The translations under genes were made by a program, and so were the position numbers. From contig NZ_JACDXX010000025.1 of NCBI RefSeq assembly GCF_020539525.1, forward strand, positions 1 to 38,120: a stretch of 38,120 nucleotides of DNA, read 5' to 3'. Within the stretch, counting starts at the first letter, position 1; each line of letters opens with the position of its first letter. This document shows, one piece after another, positions 18,295 to 28,902 of the stretch. Origin of the DNA: Pseudogemmobacter faecipullorum. Lineage in GTDB: Bacteria > Pseudomonadota > Alphaproteobacteria > Rhodobacterales > Rhodobacteraceae. Below the pieces are notes generated by a model. That model ran no database searches, was not told where the DNA came from, and saw only the letters and a program-made list of their open reading frames with translations.

Positions 18295-20313
18295 ATGAAA
18301 ATACGCAGCCAGTTTCCCTATCCGGTCCGCATTGTTGAAAACCTGTTCATCACGCTTGAGGACGGGACGCGGCTCGCGGCAAAGCTCTGGCTGCCGGAAG
18401 GCGCCGGGCCGGTTCCGGTGGTGCTCGAATATCTGCCCTACCGCAAGCATGACGGCACCCGCACCCGCGACAATGCCCTGCACGCCTGGCTGGCCGGGCA
18501 TGGCTATGCCTGTCTGCGCGTTGATATCCGGGGCACCGGCGAAAGCAGCGGCATTATCACCGATGAATATTCGGTACAGGAACAGCTCGATGGCTGCGCG
18601 CTGATCGCCTGGATCTGCCGCCAGGACTGGGCCGAGCCGAAAGTGACGATGATCGGCATTTCCTGGGGCGGGTTTAACGGGCTGCAGATCGCCGCGCGCC
18701 AGCCGGAAGGCCTGGTCAGCGTGATCACCGTCGGCTCGACCGATGACCGTTTTGCCACCGATATACACCGCATCGGCGGCTGCCTGTCGAAAGATGAATT
18801 CGACTGGTCCTCGACCATGTTCGCTCAGAATGACCTGCCGCCCGATCCGGCGCTGCAGGGCCCGGCCTGGCGGCAGATGTGGCAGGCGCGCGCCGAGGCA
18901 AACAGCCCCTGGATCCTGACCTGGCTGCAACATCAGCGCCGCGATGATTACTGGAAACAGGGCTCGGTCTGCGAGGATTTCAGCGCCATCCGGGTGCCGG
19001 TCTATGCCGTCTCGGGCTGGGCCGATAATTACTCGGAAAGCATCCCGCGCCTGCTGGCCGGGCTGAGCGTGCCGCGCCTCGGGCTGATCGGCCCCTGGGC
19101 GCATTCTTATCCCTATGATGTGACGGTCGGGCCCGCCATCGGCTGGCTGCAGGAGGTGTTGCGCTGGTGTGATCACTGGATGAAGGATCGCGACACCGGC
19201 ATTATGAATGAGCCGATGTACCGGGTCTGGATGCAGGAGCCGGTGCCGCCCCGGACCTGCTATACCAGCCGCCCCGGCCGCTGGGTCTCGGAACCCTGCT
19301 GGCCCTCGCCCGGCATCACTGCCCTGCGGCTGAGCCTTGGCGCGGATCACCGGCTGCGCGCGAAGGCGGGCGAGGCAAAAGATCTGGCCCTGAACTCGCC
19401 GCTCTGGGTGGGGGCTGCGGCAGGCGAAATCGGGCGCTATGGCAATGATGCCGAATGGGCCACCGATCAGCGCATGGATGATGCGGGCAGCCTGGTTTTC
19501 CTGACCGATCCCCTGGCCGAAAGGAACGAACTGCTCGGCGCGCCGGTGGTGGAATTGCGTCTGCATTCGGACCAGCCGCTCGCCCTGATCGCGGCGCGGC
19601 TGAATGATGTCGCCCCCGACGGCTCCTCAACCCGGATCGGCATTGGCCTTTTGAACCTGACCCATCGCAACAGCGCTGAATGGCCCGAGGCGCTGATCCC
19701 GGGCCAGCCGGTCAGCCTGCGGGTCGAGATGGATGACATCGCCTGCGCTATTCCCGCCGGGCATCGCCTCGCTTTGTCGCTCTCGACAAATTACTGGCCC
19801 ATCGCCTGGCCCTCGCCCCGGCCCGCCACCCTGCAGATCCGCAGCGGGGAAAGCTGGCTGAGCCTGCCGGTCCGCCCGCCAAGGCCCGGGGAAGAGCAGG
19901 CCCTGCGGCCCTTCGATCCGCCCGAGGCAGCCGAAAATACGCCCCATACCTGGCGCCCGGTTGAGACCGGGGTCAAACGCCGGGTCAGCCATGATCTGCT
20001 GTCCGGCGAAATGGTGGTCGATTTCCCGCGCTGGACCGGCGAGACCGAAATGCCCGATATCCGCCAGACCCACCGCGCCGAGGGGCTGGCGCGCTACCGT
20101 ATCACCGATGGCGATCCGCTCTCGGCCTGCTGCGAAACCCGATATCATATCACCATCACCCGGCCCGATATGGTGGCCGAACACTTAAGCACCGGCCGCC
20201 TCAGCTGCGATGCCACGCATTTCCGCATCGAATTTGAAGTGTCGCTGAAGGAAAACGGCGAGGAGTTTTTCACCCGCCGCTGGGATGAGAGGATCGCGCG
20301 TGATCATCTGTGA
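18295..20313 (+). CDS. CocE/NonD-family serine hydrolase (X-Pro dipeptidyl-peptidase S15 fold)
   Basis: A 672-residue alpha/beta hydrolase with the CocE layout: catalytic domain, inserted helical cap, and C-terminal jelly-roll of the X-Pro dipeptidyl-peptidase type. The triad can be placed at Ser123 (GISWGGFNG), Asp244 (GWADNYSES) and His270 (GPWAHSYP), spacing close to cocaine esterase (117, 259, 287). Relatives hydrolyse esters, amides and acyl-amino acid conjugates. No signal peptide is seen, so it acts in the cytoplasm, on something brought in by the ABC transporter encoded just downstream. GAGG at 18284-18287 supports the ATG at 18295. The permease gene begins 36 bp after the stop. The substrate is unknown; an acyl or ester derivative of a betaine or a small peptide would fit the neighbourhood. 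Confidence 0.85.
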   Translation: MKIRSQFPYPVRIVENLFITLEDGTRLAAKLWLPEGAGPVPVVLEYLPYRKHDGTRTRDNALHAWLAGHGYACLRVDIRGTGESSGIITDEYSVQEQLDGCALIAWICRQDWAEPKVTMIGISWGGFNGLQIAARQPEGLVSVITVGSTDDRFATDIHRIGGCLSKDEFDWSSTMFAQNDLPPDPALQGPAWRQMWQARAEANSPWILTWLQHQRRDDYWKQGSVCEDFSAIRVPVYAVSGWADNYSESIPRLLAGLSVPRLGLIGPWAHSYPYDVTVGPAIGWLQEVLRWCDHWMKDRDTGIMNEPMYRVWMQEPVPPRTCYTSRPGRWVSEPCWPSPGITALRLSLGADHRLRAKAGEAKDLALNSPLWVGAAAGEIGRYGNDAEWATDQRMDDAGSLVFLTDPLAERNELLGAPVVELRLHSDQPLALIAARLNDVAPDGSSTRIGIGLLNLTHRNSAEWPEALIPGQPVSLRVEMDDIACAIPAGHRLALSLSTNYWPIAWPSPRPATLQIRSGESWLSLPVRPPRPGEEQALRPFDPPEAAENTPHTWRPVETGVKRRVSHDLLSGEMVVDFPRWTGETEMPDIRQTHRAEGLARYRITDGDPLSACCETRYHITITRPDMVAEHLSTGRLSCDATHFRIEFEVSLKENGEEFFTRRWDERIARDHL

Positions 20314-20349
20314 AGCCGATCCCGACCCGCTGCCTCGCGGAGGTGACGC

Positions 20350-21300
20350 GTGCTAGCCTATGCGATGAAACGCATCGGCCTTGCGCTGGTGATCCTCTGC
20401 ACGGTCATGCTGGCCATGTATGCGATGGTGTTTCTGGTGCCGGGCGATCCGGCCTCGCTGGCACTGGGGCCGCGCGCCACGCCCGAGCTGAAGGCCAGCC
20501 TGATTGCCCGGATGGGCCTTGATCAGCCGCTGCATATCCAGGTCTGGAATTTCTTTGCCAATGCCTTCAGCGGCGATCTGGGCTATGATGTCTGGTCCGG
20601 CCGCCCGGTGCTGGAGCAGATCCTTGAGGTCTTTCCCAATACGCTCTTCCTCGGCATCGTCGCCATGTCTTTCGCCATTCTGACCGGCATCCCGCTCGGC
20701 TGTCTGGCGGTGGTCTGGCGCGGCACGCTGATCGACAGCATCCTCGGGCTTTTGTCAGTCTCGATGATCGCCGTGCCCTCATTCGTGATCGCGCTTTATT
20801 CGCTGGTGATCTTCGCGGTCTGGCTGAACTGGCTGCCAGCCATCGGGGCGGGAACGCCGGGCGATATCGGCAGCCAGATCCGCGCGGTGATCCTGCCCGC
20901 TTTTGCCATCGGCATCACCTGGGTCGGCTATCTGGCACGCCTCGTGCGGGCCTCGATGCTGGAGGTGATGGGGGCGGCGCATATCCGCACCGCCCGCGCC
21001 TTTGGCCTGTCCGAAACCCGGATTGTCGCGCTCTATGCCCTGCGCCTGGCGATTATCCCGACACTGGCCATTCTTGCGGTCGGCTTTGGCTCGATCCTGT
21101 CCTCGGCGGTCTTTGTCGAAACCGTATTCTCGCGCCCCGGGATCGGCTCGCTGATCACCTCGGCCGTGGCCAAGCGCAATTATCCGGTGGTGATGGGCAC
21201 GGTTTTGTTCATGACCGGCTTTTATCTTGTCATCGTCACCGCCGCCGATCTGCTGATCGCCCGGCTTGATCCGAGGGTGCGCGATGTCTTCCGTGGCTGA
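20350..21300 (+). CDS. Oligopeptide-type ABC permease (DppB-like)
   Basis: A 316-residue inner-membrane protein with six predicted helices. The N-terminal MKRIGLALVILCTVMLAMYAMVFLVPGDPA is the typical DppB/OppB opening, and the cytoplasmic EAA-like loop (MGAAHIRTARAFGLSETRIV) contacts the ATPases. The GTG at 20350 was chosen because GGAGGTGA lies six bases before it; an in-frame ATG occurs at 20365. It overlaps the second permease gene by 17 bp. It belongs to the nickel/peptide/opine transporter family, so possible substrates range from peptides to opines and glutathione. The adjacent hydrolase suggests the cargo is cleaved after uptake. Confidence 0.92.
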   Translation: MLAYAMKRIGLALVILCTVMLAMYAMVFLVPGDPASLALGPRATPELKASLIARMGLDQPLHIQVWNFFANAFSGDLGYDVWSGRPVLEQILEVFPNTLFLGIVAMSFAILTGIPLGCLAVVWRGTLIDSILGLLSVSMIAVPSFVIALYSLVIFAVWLNWLPAIGAGTPGDIGSQIRAVILPAFAIGITWVGYLARLVRASMLEVMGAAHIRTARAFGLSETRIVALYALRLAIIPTLAILAVGFGSILSSAVFVETVFSRPGIGSLITSAVAKRNYPVVMGTVLFMTGFYLVIVTAADLLIARLDPRVRDVFRG

Positions 21301-22189
21301 TCCCCTTCCTGACCAACTCCTGCCCGGGCAGGAGCTGCCAGCCCCGGGCGCGCCCGGCCTCCTCCGCCGCCTGCTGGCAGAGAGGATGGGCAGGCTGGGC
21401 CTGATCCTGGTGCTGGCCTTTGTGCTGATCGCCCTCGCTGCACCCTGGATCGCCCCCTATGACCCGCTGAAGATCAATGTGAAAGCAAAGCTCGAAGGCG
21501 TCTCGCTGGCGCATTGGGCCGGAACCGATCAGCTGGGGCGCGATACGCTGTCGCGGCTGATCTGGGGCAGCCGGACCGCTCTGGCGATTGCGCTGACCGC
21601 CACCGGCCTTGCCGGGGCCATCGGGCTGGTGCTTGGCATGATCGCGGGCTATGGACCGCGCTGGTTTGACGGCCTGCTGGTCCTGATCCTCGACAGCCTC
21701 TCCTCGCTGCCGATGATCATGTTCGCCCTTGCCGTGATCACCGTGCTCGGGCCGGGCACCTTTACCCTGATGCTGGTGATCGTGGTGATTTCGGTGCCGG
21801 GCTATGCGCGGCTGATCCGCGCCCAGACGCTGAGCCTGAAGACTGCCGATTATATCGAGGCCGAGCGGGTGATGGGCGCCTCGCATACCAGGATCCTGCT
21901 GCGCCATCTGATGCCGAATGTGGTCGGACCGCTGGTAATCCTGCTGTCGATGGATGTGCCCGTCGTCATCATGCTTGAGGCCGGGCTTTCCTATCTGAAC
22001 CTCGGGGTGAAACCGCCAACCCCCTCCTGGGGTAATATCCTGTATGACGGCTATACCAGCCTGCGGCAGCAGCCCCTGCTGGTCATCGCCGGGGGCATTC
22101 CGCTGATCCTGTCGACCATCGGCTTTACCTTCCTCGGCGAAGGGCTACGCGATGCGCTGGATCCGAAACTGCAGGTGAGGGTCCGGTGA
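21284..22189 (+). CDS. Oligopeptide-type ABC permease (DppC-like)
   Basis: A 301-residue permease of the DppC/OppC type. It has the N-terminal OppC_N helix (GRLGLILVLAFVLIALAAPWIAPYDP), the family signature WAGTDQLGRDTLSRLIWGSRTAL near residue 80, and an EAA-type loop EAERVMGASHTRILLRHLMPN. It pairs with the preceding DppB-like protein to form the membrane channel. ATG 21284 lies inside the end of the first permease gene and has GAGG at 21273-21276. The following ATPase gene overlaps it by GTGA, so expression of the set is translationally coupled. Confidence 0.92.
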   Translation: MSSVADPLPDQLLPGQELPAPGAPGLLRRLLAERMGRLGLILVLAFVLIALAAPWIAPYDPLKINVKAKLEGVSLAHWAGTDQLGRDTLSRLIWGSRTALAIALTATGLAGAIGLVLGMIAGYGPRWFDGLLVLILDSLSSLPMIMFALAVITVLGPGTFTLMLVIVVISVPGYARLIRAQTLSLKTADYIEAERVMGASHTRILLRHLMPNVVGPLVILLSMDVPVVIMLEAGLSYLNLGVKPPTPSWGNILYDGYTSLRQQPLLVIAGGIPLILSTIGFTFLGEGLRDALDPKLQVRVR

Positions 22190-23139
22190 GCGAAATTCTG
22201 AGCGTCGAAAACCTGTCTTTATCCTATGGCCCCTTGCAGGCGGTGCGGCAGGTTTCGCTGACCGCGCGCGCCGGAGAGGTGGTGGGGATTGTCGGCGAAT
22301 CCGGCTGCGGCAAATCCTCACTGGCCTCGGCACTGATCGGCCTGCCGCCGGAAGGGGCCAGGCTCTCGGGGGCGGTGCGCATCAGCGGTGCCGATCTGCT
22401 GGCCATGCCCGAAGAGGGGCGGCGCCGGCTGCGCGGCGACCGGATCGCGATGATCTTTCAGGATCCGATGTCGGCCTTTAACCCGGTACTGACACTCGGC
22501 GCACAGCTGATCGATTTTCAGCACCGCTCCGCCCTGTCACGCCGCGCCCGGCAGGCAAAAGCCGAGGCCATGCTGGCCCGGGTCGGCCTGCCCGATCCCG
22601 GGCTGGCGATGCAGCGCTGCCTGCATGAGCTCTCGGGCGGGATGCGCCAGCGCGCCGCCATTGCCGCCGCTTTGCTGGTCAGCCCCGAACTGCTGATCGC
22701 GGATGAGCCGACCACGGCGCTGGATGTAACGATGGAGGCGCAGATCATCCATCTGCTGCGCGGGCTGCGCGATGAATATCACGGCGCGATTGTCATCATC
22801 ACCCATCATCTCGGCGTGGTGGGAGAGCTCTGCGACCGGGTCTATGTGCTTTACGCCGGTGAAGTGGTGGAAGAAGGTACGGCGGATGAGATCTATCACA
22901 ATCCGCGCCACCCCTATACCGAAGCGCTGATTGCCTGCGATCCGGCGCATCTGGCACCCGGCTCGGTCATCCGGCTGCCGGTGATCGCCGGACGCCTGCC
23001 CGATATGACCCGCCCGCCAGAGGGCTGCGCTTTCGCGCCGCGCTGTGCGCGGGCCGAAAGCCGCTGCCATCTGCAGCCGCCGCCGCGCGTGCAGGTCAGC
23101 GACAGCCAGGCCGCGCTCTGCCACCGGGTGGCGCCGTGA
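22186..23139 (+). CDS. ABC transporter ATP-binding protein (DppD-like)
   Basis: A 317-residue ATPase of the oligopeptide/dipeptide transporter family. Walker A is GESGCGKSS near residue 37, the signature is LSGGMRQR, and Walker B is LLIADEPTTALD. The C-terminal oligo_HPY extension contains the conserved PEGCAFAPRCARAESRC cysteine cluster, which in characterised relatives binds a 4Fe-4S cluster or is structural. It starts with GTG overlapping the stop of the permease gene. It works as a heterodimer with the next gene product at the cytoplasmic face. Confidence 0.92.
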   Translation: MSEILSVENLSLSYGPLQAVRQVSLTARAGEVVGIVGESGCGKSSLASALIGLPPEGARLSGAVRISGADLLAMPEEGRRRLRGDRIAMIFQDPMSAFNPVLTLGAQLIDFQHRSALSRRARQAKAEAMLARVGLPDPGLAMQRCLHELSGGMRQRAAIAAALLVSPELLIADEPTTALDVTMEAQIIHLLRGLRDEYHGAIVIITHHLGVVGELCDRVYVLYAGEVVEEGTADEIYHNPRHPYTEALIACDPAHLAPGSVIRLPVIAGRLPDMTRPPEGCAFAPRCARAESRCHLQPPPRVQVSDSQAALCHRVAP

Positions 23140-24107
23140 CCGCGCTGATCGAAACCCATGATCTCGGCATTGATCTCGCCCTGCCTGGCGGGCTGATTTC
23201 GGCGCTGCTTCCCGGGCCCGCGCCAAAGCTGAACATCCTGCGCGGCGTTTCGCTGTCGATTGCGGCGGGAGAAAGCTTTGGCCTTGTCGGCGAATCCGGC
23301 TCGGGCAAGACCACCCTCGCCCGGGCGCTGCTCGGGCTGATCGCGCCCAGCGCCGGGCGGCTCGAGTTTCGCGGCCAGCCCCTTGACTCTGCGGCGGCCC
23401 GCGCCCGGCTCAGGCGCGATGCGGCAATGATGTTTCAGGATCCCATCGGCTCGCTCTCGCCGCGGATGCGGATCCGCGATCTGGTGGCCGAGCCGATGCA
23501 GATCCATGGCATGACGCGCAGTGCGGCCCGCGCCCGCGCCGCTGCCCTGCTCGACCGGGTGGGCCTGCCCGCCGCTATTGCCGCGCGCTATCCGCATGAG
23601 CTTTCAGGGGGCCAGGCCCGCCGGGTCTGCACCGCCCGCGCCCTGGCGCTCAGCCCGGCGCTGGTGGTGGCGGATGAGCCGACGGCGGGGCTGGATGTCT
23701 CGATCCAGGGCGAGATCCTGAACCTGATGGCCGATCTGCGCGAGGCCGAGGCGATCAGCTTTCTGGTGATCAGCCATAACCTCGCCGTGATCCGCCATAC
23801 CGCCAGCCGCATCGCGGTGCTCTATCTCGGCACTCTGGTCGAGACCGGCCCGACCGCTGAGATTTTCACCCGCCCGCTCCATCCCTATACCGCCAGCCTG
23901 ATCGCCTCGGAACCCGATCCCGATCCGCGCCGCCGCCGCGCTGATCTGGCGATCAGAGGCGAGATCCCGGGCCTGTTGCGCCGCCCGAAAGGCTGCGCTT
24001 TTCATACCCGCTGCCCGCTGGCCGAGGCCCGCTGCCGCAGCGAGGCCCCAGCCCTGCGCCCGATCTCTCCCGGCCGGTCGGTGCGCTGCCATTTTGCCGG
24101 GCCATAA
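23136..24107 (+). CDS. ABC transporter ATP-binding protein (DppF-like)
   Basis: A 323-residue second ATPase of the pair. Walker A is GESGSGKTT, the signature is LSGGQARRVC and Walker B is LVVADEPTAGLD. The C-terminal extension ends with PKGCAFHTRCPLAEARC, again a conserved cysteine cluster. Between Walker A and the N-terminus there is a loop rich in Gly/Pro (LPGGLISALLPGPAPK) a little longer than usual. GTG start overlaps the previous stop by GTGA. The signature motif has ARR where many relatives have RQR, a small change without obvious meaning. Confidence 0.92.
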   Translation: MTALIETHDLGIDLALPGGLISALLPGPAPKLNILRGVSLSIAAGESFGLVGESGSGKTTLARALLGLIAPSAGRLEFRGQPLDSAAARARLRRDAAMMFQDPIGSLSPRMRIRDLVAEPMQIHGMTRSAARARAAALLDRVGLPAAIAARYPHELSGGQARRVCTARALALSPALVVADEPTAGLDVSIQGEILNLMADLREAEAISFLVISHNLAVIRHTASRIAVLYLGTLVETGPTAEIFTRPLHPYTASLIASEPDPDPRRRRADLAIRGEIPGLLRRPKGCAFHTRCPLAEARCRSEAPALRPISPGRSVRCHFAGP

Positions 24108-24134
24108 CATGATGACCGACAGAGGAGACCTGCC

Positions 24135-25688
24135 ATGACCTGGAGTACCGATCGCCGCAGCCTCATGAAGGCCGGTGGCGCCTTCCTTGCCAGCCTCACC
24201 ACCGGCCTGCCGCAACTCGCCTGGTCGGCCGAAGGAAAAACCCTGCGTCTGCGGGTGGCTGACGATTTTCAGGTCGTCGATCCCTACGGCATGATCGGCG
24301 AGCTGGATCAGATCCTGCAGGCCTGCTGCACCGTTACCCTGGTCCAGCTGCCCGATATGCGCCAGGAGCAGAAGGTCACCCCCTATGCCGCCAGCCACTA
24401 TGAATGGACCAGCCCCACCACCCTGGCCTTCAGCCTGCATGAGGGGCTGAAATGGACCGGCGATTTCGGCCCGGTCACGGCTGAGGATGTGAAATATTCC
24501 TTCGAACGGCTGCGCGGCTCAGACTCGGCCTGGGCCTATCAGTTTGAGAAACTCGACCGGGTCGAGGTGACAGGTGAGAGGACCGGCATCCTGCATCTGA
24601 CCGAAGCTTTCCTGCCGTTCGAGCTGATCGCTCTGCCCTATTATGGCGGCAATATCGTCTGCAAGGCCGCGACCGAGGCGGCAGGCGGCAGCTTCACCAC
24701 CGCTTTCCCGGCAGAATGCGGCCCCTATCTGTTTGACAGCTGGGAACAGAATGCGAAAATCACGCTGAAGCGCAATCCGGACTGGCCGCTCAGCGCCCCC
24801 CCTTTCGATGTCATCGAATTCTATATCGTCACCGATGATCAGGCGGCGCTGCTGGCCTATGAGGCCGGGTCTTTTGATTTCACCCGGGTCGCGATCAGCG
24901 AAAGCGAGGCCCTGAAAGCAAAGCCACCGGCGGATTCGGTGCTGCTGGAGGCGGCCTCGACCCGTTACGCCTGGCTGACCATCAATATGAACGCCCCGAC
25001 GCTGCAGGATGTGCGGGTGCGCCGCGCCATTCAGCTGGCCTATGATGGCGAGGCGGTGCTGGAGGGGGTCTATAACGGCCTCGTGCCGCGCGCGACCGGG
25101 GTGGTGCCCGCCGCCAGCGGCTATGCCCGCGAGGCCAATCTCTATGGCGGCCGCGATGTCGAACAGGCAAAGGCGCTGCTGGCCGAGGCCGGGGCCGAGG
25201 GCATCGTGCTGCAGCTCTACTGCACCACCGATTCCAGCTCGCTGACCACCGCCCAGATCATCCAGGCCAGCCTTGCCGAGGCCGGGATCATGGTCGAGCT
25301 GCAGCCCACCGAAAGCGCCGCCTACTGGGCGCTTGGCGATTCCGCCAGCGGCGAGCAGTATAAGAGCATCGAACTGGTGCTGATGAATTTCGCCGGCGGC
25401 CTCGACCCCAGCGAGAACCTGGTCTGGTTCCGCCCCGATCAGATCGGCATTTACAACTGGTCCTTCTTTGACAATGCGGAATTTGAGGCGCTTTTCGTCA
25501 AATCCATGACCGAGACCGATCCCGCCGCCCGCAAAACCATGTTCAACCGGATGGAAGATCTTATGGAAGAATCCGGCGGTTTCATATTTATCTGCTTTGA
25601 ACCCTATCTGGCGGTGCATCACAGCCGCCTCGAGCCGGTCATCCTTGCCGATGGCCATCCCGATCCCACCCGATTCAGCCTGCGCTGA
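24135..25688 (+). CDS. ABC transporter substrate-binding protein, SBP_bac_5 family (Tat signal)
   Basis: A 517-residue periplasmic binding protein of the peptide/nickel/opine class (SBP_bac_5). The N-terminus carries a twin-arginine-like signal, DRRSLMKAGG, followed by a hydrophobic stretch and a likely cleavage near LAWSA. Conserved family segments include TAEDVKYSFERLRG and a central VRVRRAIQLAYDGEAVLEGVYNGL with the usual G-V-P-like turn after it. Cargo cannot be read from the sequence. GAGGAGA precedes the ATG, 27 bp after the second ATPase gene, so the order in the operon is hydrolase, permeases, ATPases, binding protein. Confidence 0.9.
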   Translation: MTWSTDRRSLMKAGGAFLASLTTGLPQLAWSAEGKTLRLRVADDFQVVDPYGMIGELDQILQACCTVTLVQLPDMRQEQKVTPYAASHYEWTSPTTLAFSLHEGLKWTGDFGPVTAEDVKYSFERLRGSDSAWAYQFEKLDRVEVTGERTGILHLTEAFLPFELIALPYYGGNIVCKAATEAAGGSFTTAFPAECGPYLFDSWEQNAKITLKRNPDWPLSAPPFDVIEFYIVTDDQAALLAYEAGSFDFTRVAISESEALKAKPPADSVLLEAASTRYAWLTINMNAPTLQDVRVRRAIQLAYDGEAVLEGVYNGLVPRATGVVPAASGYAREANLYGGRDVEQAKALLAEAGAEGIVLQLYCTTDSSSLTTAQIIQASLAEAGIMVELQPTESAAYWALGDSASGEQYKSIELVLMNFAGGLDPSENLVWFRPDQIGIYNWSFFDNAEFEALFVKSMTETDPAARKTMFNRMEDLMEESGGFIFICFEPYLAVHHSRLEPVILADGHPDPTRFSLR

Positions 25689-25732
25689 GAATAAGGAGGG
25701 GGGCGGCGCGACCGCCGCGCCCCGCACCGCAT

Positions 25733-26359
25733 ATGATGACCGAGACCCCGCCCGAGCGTTCTGCCGCTGCCCCGCGTTTTCGCCGCTATTCCGGCGAGAC
25801 CCGCGCCGCAATGCTGGTCGAGGCCGGTCTGATCTGCCTCGCACGCGGCGGCATTACCGCTTTTACCGTCGATAATATCTGCCGCGAGGCCGGGGCCTCA
25901 CGTGGGCTGATCACCCATCATTTCGGCTCGAAAGACCGGCTGCTCGCGGCCTGCTATGCCGCCATGTATGACCGGATGAGCGCCAGTTTCAGCGCCGCCG
26001 AACAGGAGACACCGGGGCTGGCCGGGCTGATCGAGGCCAATTTCGCCCCCGAAGTGTTCAATGCCGAAAGCCTGCGGGTCTGGCTGGCGCTCTGGGGCGA
26101 GATTGCCACCAGTGAGGCTTTGCGCAGCGAGCACCGGGCCCGCTATCAGGATTATCTGTTTCGTATGTCGCGCGCGATCTCGGATGCGGCCGATGCGCGG
26201 AGCACCCGGGTCAATGCCCATGAGCTGGCGGTGCTGTTCATCGCCCTGTCCGACGGGCTCTGGCTTGAACATGGCATCGATCCCACGATGCTGTCGCGCG
26301 AGGCGGCACGGGCCGCCTGTTTTGCTTTCTTTGAGAAAAGCCTCGGCCCGCTGCGCTGA
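25733..26359 (+). CDS. TetR-family regulator with BetI-like C-terminal domain
   Basis: A 208-residue TetR protein. The helix-turn-helix is ITAFTVDNICREAGASRGLITHHFGSKDRLL (residues ~43-73). The C-terminal half, with LIEANFAPEVFNAESLRVWLALWGEIATSEALR and later ALSDGLWLEHGID, follows the pattern of BetI, the choline-responsive repressor (LVEGNF, KAWLAFW, ALIDGLWLR in BetI as I recall it). It lies 44 bp after the binding-protein gene in the same direction and probably represses this operon in response to the imported compound or its hydrolysis product. Two adjacent ATG codons (25733, 25736) could serve as start. The BetI resemblance supports a choline- or betaine-like effector, but ligand prediction from this is uncertain. 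Confidence 0.88.
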   Translation: MMTETPPERSAAAPRFRRYSGETRAAMLVEAGLICLARGGITAFTVDNICREAGASRGLITHHFGSKDRLLAACYAAMYDRMSASFSAAEQETPGLAGLIEANFAPEVFNAESLRVWLALWGEIATSEALRSEHRARYQDYLFRMSRAISDAADARSTRVNAHELAVLFIALSDGLWLEHGIDPTMLSREAARAACFAFFEKSLGPLR

Positions 26360-26376
26360 GCCAGCCGCCTGAAACG

Positions 26377-26407
26377 CAGAAGGCCGGGCAAGATGCCCGG
26401 CCTTCTG
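26377..26407. terminator. Bidirectional terminator between the TetR gene and ecotin
   Basis: CAGAAGGCCGGGCA (26377-26390) and TGCCCGGCCTTCTG (26394-26407) form a perfect 14-bp stem with an AGA loop, followed by GTTTAT on the plus strand. It lies 18 bp past both convergent stop codons. Confidence 0.85.
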
Positions 26408-26424
26408 GTTTATCCCTGCAGGGA

Positions 26425-26943
26425 TTACTGCGCTGCCGGTGCGGCCTGATGCAGCTCGCCATCGGTTGCCCAGATGCGATAGCCCACGGTCAGCCCCTCG
26501 GGCGCATAGATGACCAGCGGCATCCGGCTGTTATAGCGCTTGAAAGCGTCATTGCCGAAATTGAAGGTCACCAGCTTTTCGGTTCTGGTGTCATCGGGGC
26601 AGCCCATCATGGTGGAGGCCGGCTCGGAAATATCCTCGACCTCGAAATAGGTGTAGCCCCAGCCTTTCAGATCTTCGGTTTCCAGCTCGGCACCGATCAT
26701 CACCTGGTTGCAATCGACCTCCATGGTACGGCCCACCACGATCTCAGCGATCAGATTGCCCTCATTTTCAGCCGCCGGAAGGGTCAGGACATGCTGGACC
26801 ATGCCTTTCTTTGCCGCCGGGAAGATGCTGGTATCCACGGTTGACGCTCCGGTTTCAGTTGCGTTTGCTGCAGCGGTCTGCGCCTGGGCGGCACCAGCGG
26901 CGAGCATCAGGGCCAGAACACTGGCAAGGGCTTTATGGGTCAT
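26425..26943 (-). CDS. eco: Ecotin, periplasmic serine protease inhibitor
   Basis: A 172-residue protein with a Sec signal peptide (cleavage near AQA-QT, residue 21). The mature part matches ecotin: TMEVDCNQVMIGAELETEDL, then GWGYTYFEVED, then SEPASTMMGCPDD, and finally RYNSRMPLVIYAPEGLTVGYRIW. C78 and C115 are 37 residues apart, exactly as C50 and C87 in E. coli ecotin, and the reactive-site P1 residue is Met112 as in Met84. Ecotin dimers bind trypsin-fold serine proteases in the periplasm. Here the gene lies 93 bp downstream of a secreted metalloprotease in the same orientation. AAGG lies upstream of the ATG, and the gap contains a small imperfect hairpin, so it may have its own promoter or be co-transcribed. 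Confidence 0.93.
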   Translation of the reverse strand: MTHKALASVLALMLAAGAAQAQTAAANATETGASTVDTSIFPAAKKGMVQHVLTLPAAENEGNLIAEIVVGRTMEVDCNQVMIGAELETEDLKGWGYTYFEVEDISEPASTMMGCPDDTRTEKLVTFNFGNDAFKRYNSRMPLVIYAPEGLTVGYRIWATDGELHQAAPAAQ

Positions 26944-27036
26944 TTTCGAACCTTATAATATTTCAGTCACTCTGGCGGCAGTGTAGCGCCAAAGCTACAG
27001 GTGAAAACGGCATACCTGCCCTCCTGTTCCCCGGTC

Positions 27037-28902
<1,866 letters not shown>

